Below the pieces are notes generated by a model that saw nothing but the letters and a program-made list of their open reading frames with translations, did not search any database and was not told the DNA's origin. Source: CALRBF01 sp041164045 (GTDB lineage: Bacteria; Patescibacteriota; Minisyncoccia; SW-4-49-11). From it: a DNA stretch of 6,097 bases. Location: NCBI GenBank assembly GCA_041164045.1, contig JBEAQD010000054.1, forward strand, positions 1 through 6,097. The letters run 5' to 3'. Below are positions 4,435 through 6,097 of the stretch, piece by piece (the first letter of the stretch is position 1; the number at the start of each line of letters is the position of its first letter). Both the position numbers and the translations under genes were made by a program.

Positions 4435-5271
4435 TTATTTAAGTTCTCCAGATTGAAGTTTTTTGAGATTACTTAGATTTTGGATGAGAGCCCATACGGT
4501 TAGTGGTCCAACTCCACCTGGTACAGGTGTTATTTCACCTTTAAATTTAAAGTTTTTATGATAAATATCTCCTCTGATTTTATTATCCTCATCTCTTAGT
4601 ATCCCCACATCAATAATGATTTGCTCTTCTCTAAACTTTATATCTTCGAGAATTGAGGAATTCCCAGTAGCAGAGACTATAATATCTGAGAGTTTTATCA
4701 AATCTTTGAGATTTTTGGTCTCTTTGTGAGCAAGAATTGGGGTTGCTCCATAGGCTGGTAATATGGCTGCTAGAGGTTTACCTACCAATACACTATCATT
4801 GATTATTAAAACAGTTTTGCCAATCAAATCAATTTTATAGTAATCTAATAATAATAGAATTCCCTTAGGAGTGGCTGGTATAATAGGAGCCAAATTAGCA
4901 CTAATTCGGCTTTGAAAAAGTTTTCCTAGCCAATAATCAGTAAGTCCATCAGCATCCTTGAAAGGGTGAATGGCATTAAGTACTTTATGCTCCTCTATAA
5001 ATGGTGGTAGCGGTAATTGCACTATAATTCCATCAATCCCAGTATCTTGATTGAGCTTCTGAATATTGGTAATTAATTCTTCTTGCTCTATATCTACGGG
5101 GTATTGAAAGAGTTTTAGATCACCGCCCACTTCTTTGAGGGCTTGAGATTTTTTCTCAATATATACTTTAGAGGCCATATCATCTCCAACCAAAATTATA
5201 GCTAAAGTAAGACCTTCTGGAATAGTAGGGATAATAGTCTCAATAATGGGCTTGGCAGTTAATAAACTCAT
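4435..5271 (-). CDS. folD: Bifunctional methylene-THF dehydrogenase/cyclohydrolase FolD
   Basis: A 278-residue cytoplasmic enzyme that oxidises 5,10-methylene-tetrahydrofolate to methenyl- and hydrolyses it to 10-formyl-tetrahydrofolate. The catalytic domain shows Tyr37 and Lys41 in YIEKK (E. coli Tyr50/Lys54), DGIIVQLPLP (80-89) and KDADG with Asp108. The Rossmann domain shows LVGKPLA (162-168), DVGI (221-224) and the family signature ITPVPGGVGPLT (247-258). The coenzyme loop reads INDSVLVGKP where many members have GRS. The ATG at 5271 lies 7 nt after the glyA stop and was chosen over an in-frame TTG at 5307, which would overlap glyA by 29 nt. With the ATG, the protein starts about 13 residues late relative to E. 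coli and lacks the usual IIDGK strand. No Shine-Dalgarno sequence is visible at either start. It is probably co-transcribed with glyA. Confidence 0.93.
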   Translation of the reverse strand: MSLLTAKPIIETIIPTIPEGLTLAIILVGDDMASKVYIEKKSQALKEVGGDLKLFQYPVDIEQEELITNIQKLNQDTGIDGIIVQLPLPPFIEEHKVLNAIHPFKDADGLTDYWLGKLFQSRISANLAPIIPATPKGILLLLDYYKIDLIGKTVLIINDSVLVGKPLAAILPAYGATPILAHKETKNLKDLIKLSDIIVSATGNSSILEDIKFREEQIIIDVGILRDEDNKIRGDIYHKNFKFKGEITPVPGGVGPLTVWALIQNLSNLKKLQSGELK

Positions 5272-5278
5272 ATTGATA

Positions 5279-6097
5279 TTAGTTATTAAATAAGCTAATA
5301 AATTCAATAACTTTAGTCTTGATTTTCTCTAATTGAGATTGGTTATTTATGTTATCCACAACTTGACTAATAAATTCTGCAATTGTCTCCATATCTTGCT
5401 CTTTTAACCCAAGAGTTGTTACAGCAGGAGTACCTAATCTTATTCCATTTGGTTTGAAAGGAGAGGCAGTATCAAAAGGTATAGTATTTTTATTAGTCTC
5501 TATATTGACCTTATTGAGAGCTTTGGATAAAGTATCACCATCAATATTTTTATTCCGTAAATCTAACAATAATAAATGATTCTCAGTCCCACCTGAGACA
5601 ATTTCAAAACCTCTGTCTTGCATAGCTTTAGCTAAAGCCTTAGCATTAAGTATTACTTGCTTACAATAATCTGTATATTCTGGTTTGAGGGCATCTTCTA
5701 ATGCAATCGCAATTCCCGCAATATTATTGTTATGAGGTCCACCTTGTAATCCTGGGAATACGGCTTTATCTATTCTCTGAGCTAGATCAGCATCATTAGT
5801 CATAATTAAGGCTCCTCTAGGACCTCTGAGAATTTTATGAGTAGTGGTAGTAATGATATCTGCATATGGAAATGGGTGTGGATGCAACCCTGTAGCTACT
5901 AGTCCTGAAATATGGGAGATATCAGCTAAATGATAAGCTCCTATACTTTTTGCAATATCTCCAATTTTTTTGAAGTCAACCTGTCTAGGATAGGCTGAAT
6001 GTCCTGAAATAATAAGTTTTGGTTTATGCTCTTTAGCTAATTGTTCAATCTGGTCATAATCTATATAGCCATCAGTAGTAAGCCCATAACTAATAGA
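5279..6097 (-). CDS. glyA: Serine hydroxymethyltransferase GlyA (N-terminus beyond window)
   Basis: The reading frame is open to the window edge and shows the C-terminal 272 residues. By comparison with E. coli GlyA (417 residues), about 140 N-terminal residues are missing. The enzyme uses PLP to convert serine and tetrahydrofolate to glycine and 5,10-methylene-tetrahydrofolate. In visible-residue numbering, the PLP lysine is Lys88 in TTTTHK, followed by the RGPRG loop. Asp59 and His62 in ADISHISG match the cofactor-contacting DMAH motif, and GIRLGTPAVTTLG (218-230) carries the substrate-carboxylate arginine Arg220. SAYPRQVDF (34-42) and FPGLQGGPH (114-122) are also family-typical. No active-site residue in the visible part is missing. 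An apparent TTG start at 5887 is only an internal leucine codon. It is the upstream partner of folD, so product and substrate are linked within one transcript. Confidence 0.96.
   Translation of the reverse strand, partial: SISYGLTTDGYIDYDQIEQLAKEHKPKLIISGHSAYPRQVDFKKIGDIAKSIGAYHLADISHISGLVATGLHPHPFPYADIITTTTHKILRGPRGALIMTNDADLAQRIDKAVFPGLQGGPHNNNIAGIAIALEDALKPEYTDYCKQVILNAKALAKAMQDRGFEIVSGGTENHLLLLDLRNKNIDGDTLSKALNKVNIETNKNTIPFDTASPFKPNGIRLGTPAVTTLGLKEQDMETIAEFISQVVDNINNQSQLEKIKTKVIEFISLFNN

Noticed and set aside
4427..4440. Perfect palindrome AAATAATATTATTT at the folD stop as a terminator
   Set aside because: It is all A/T with no loop and would form only a very weak hairpin, so it is not reported as a terminator.

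Overview
The window looks like a chromosomal stretch of an AT-rich, small-genome bacterium. The style of the genes suggests the Candidate Phyla Radiation (Patescibacteria): short intergenic spaces, no clear Shine-Dalgarno sequences, a minimal FolD, and a large secreted repeat protein ending in a barrel-like domain. That placement is an inference. No rRNA or other phylogenetic marker is present. One gene ends in TGA, and reading that TGA as glycine would add only two codons, so the window does not settle whether the code is standard or the glycine-UGA code of some relatives.

Left part (1-1260): a DUF805 membrane protein gene on the + strand is followed by a 262-bp nested inverted-repeat element, then a well-formed promoter and a tRNA-Ser(GCT) gene with encoded CCA and a terminator. 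Next comes a puzzling 128-nt stretch with a closing 7-bp stem, a class-II-like variable arm, a tRNA T-arm and a second terminator related to the first. It looks like a duplicated, remodelled tRNA-Ser 3' half.

Middle part (1258-4007): an NfsB-type flavin nitroreductase on the - strand and a 674-residue secreted protein on the + strand are transcribed divergently from a 101-bp spacer holding two facing extended -10 boxes. The secreted protein has a signal peptide, six tandem repeats of about 60 residues, and a C-terminal domain resembling a double-psi barrel. A phage-structural-type beta module interrupts that domain.

Right part (4008-6097): a second copy of the inverted-repeat element lies directly after the large gene and directly before the promoter of tRNA-Ile(GAT). 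Converging on it from the - strand is a glyA-folD pair, with glyA cut by the window edge. GlyA makes 5,10-methylene-tetrahydrofolate from serine, and FolD interconverts this with 10-formyl-tetrahydrofolate, so together they form a compact one-carbon unit.

The most unusual material is non-coding. Two related nested palindromic elements sit in the same orientation, each between the end of a protein gene and a tRNA promoter, 12 and 11 nt from its -35 box. The tRNA-Ser-derived duplication is the second such item.
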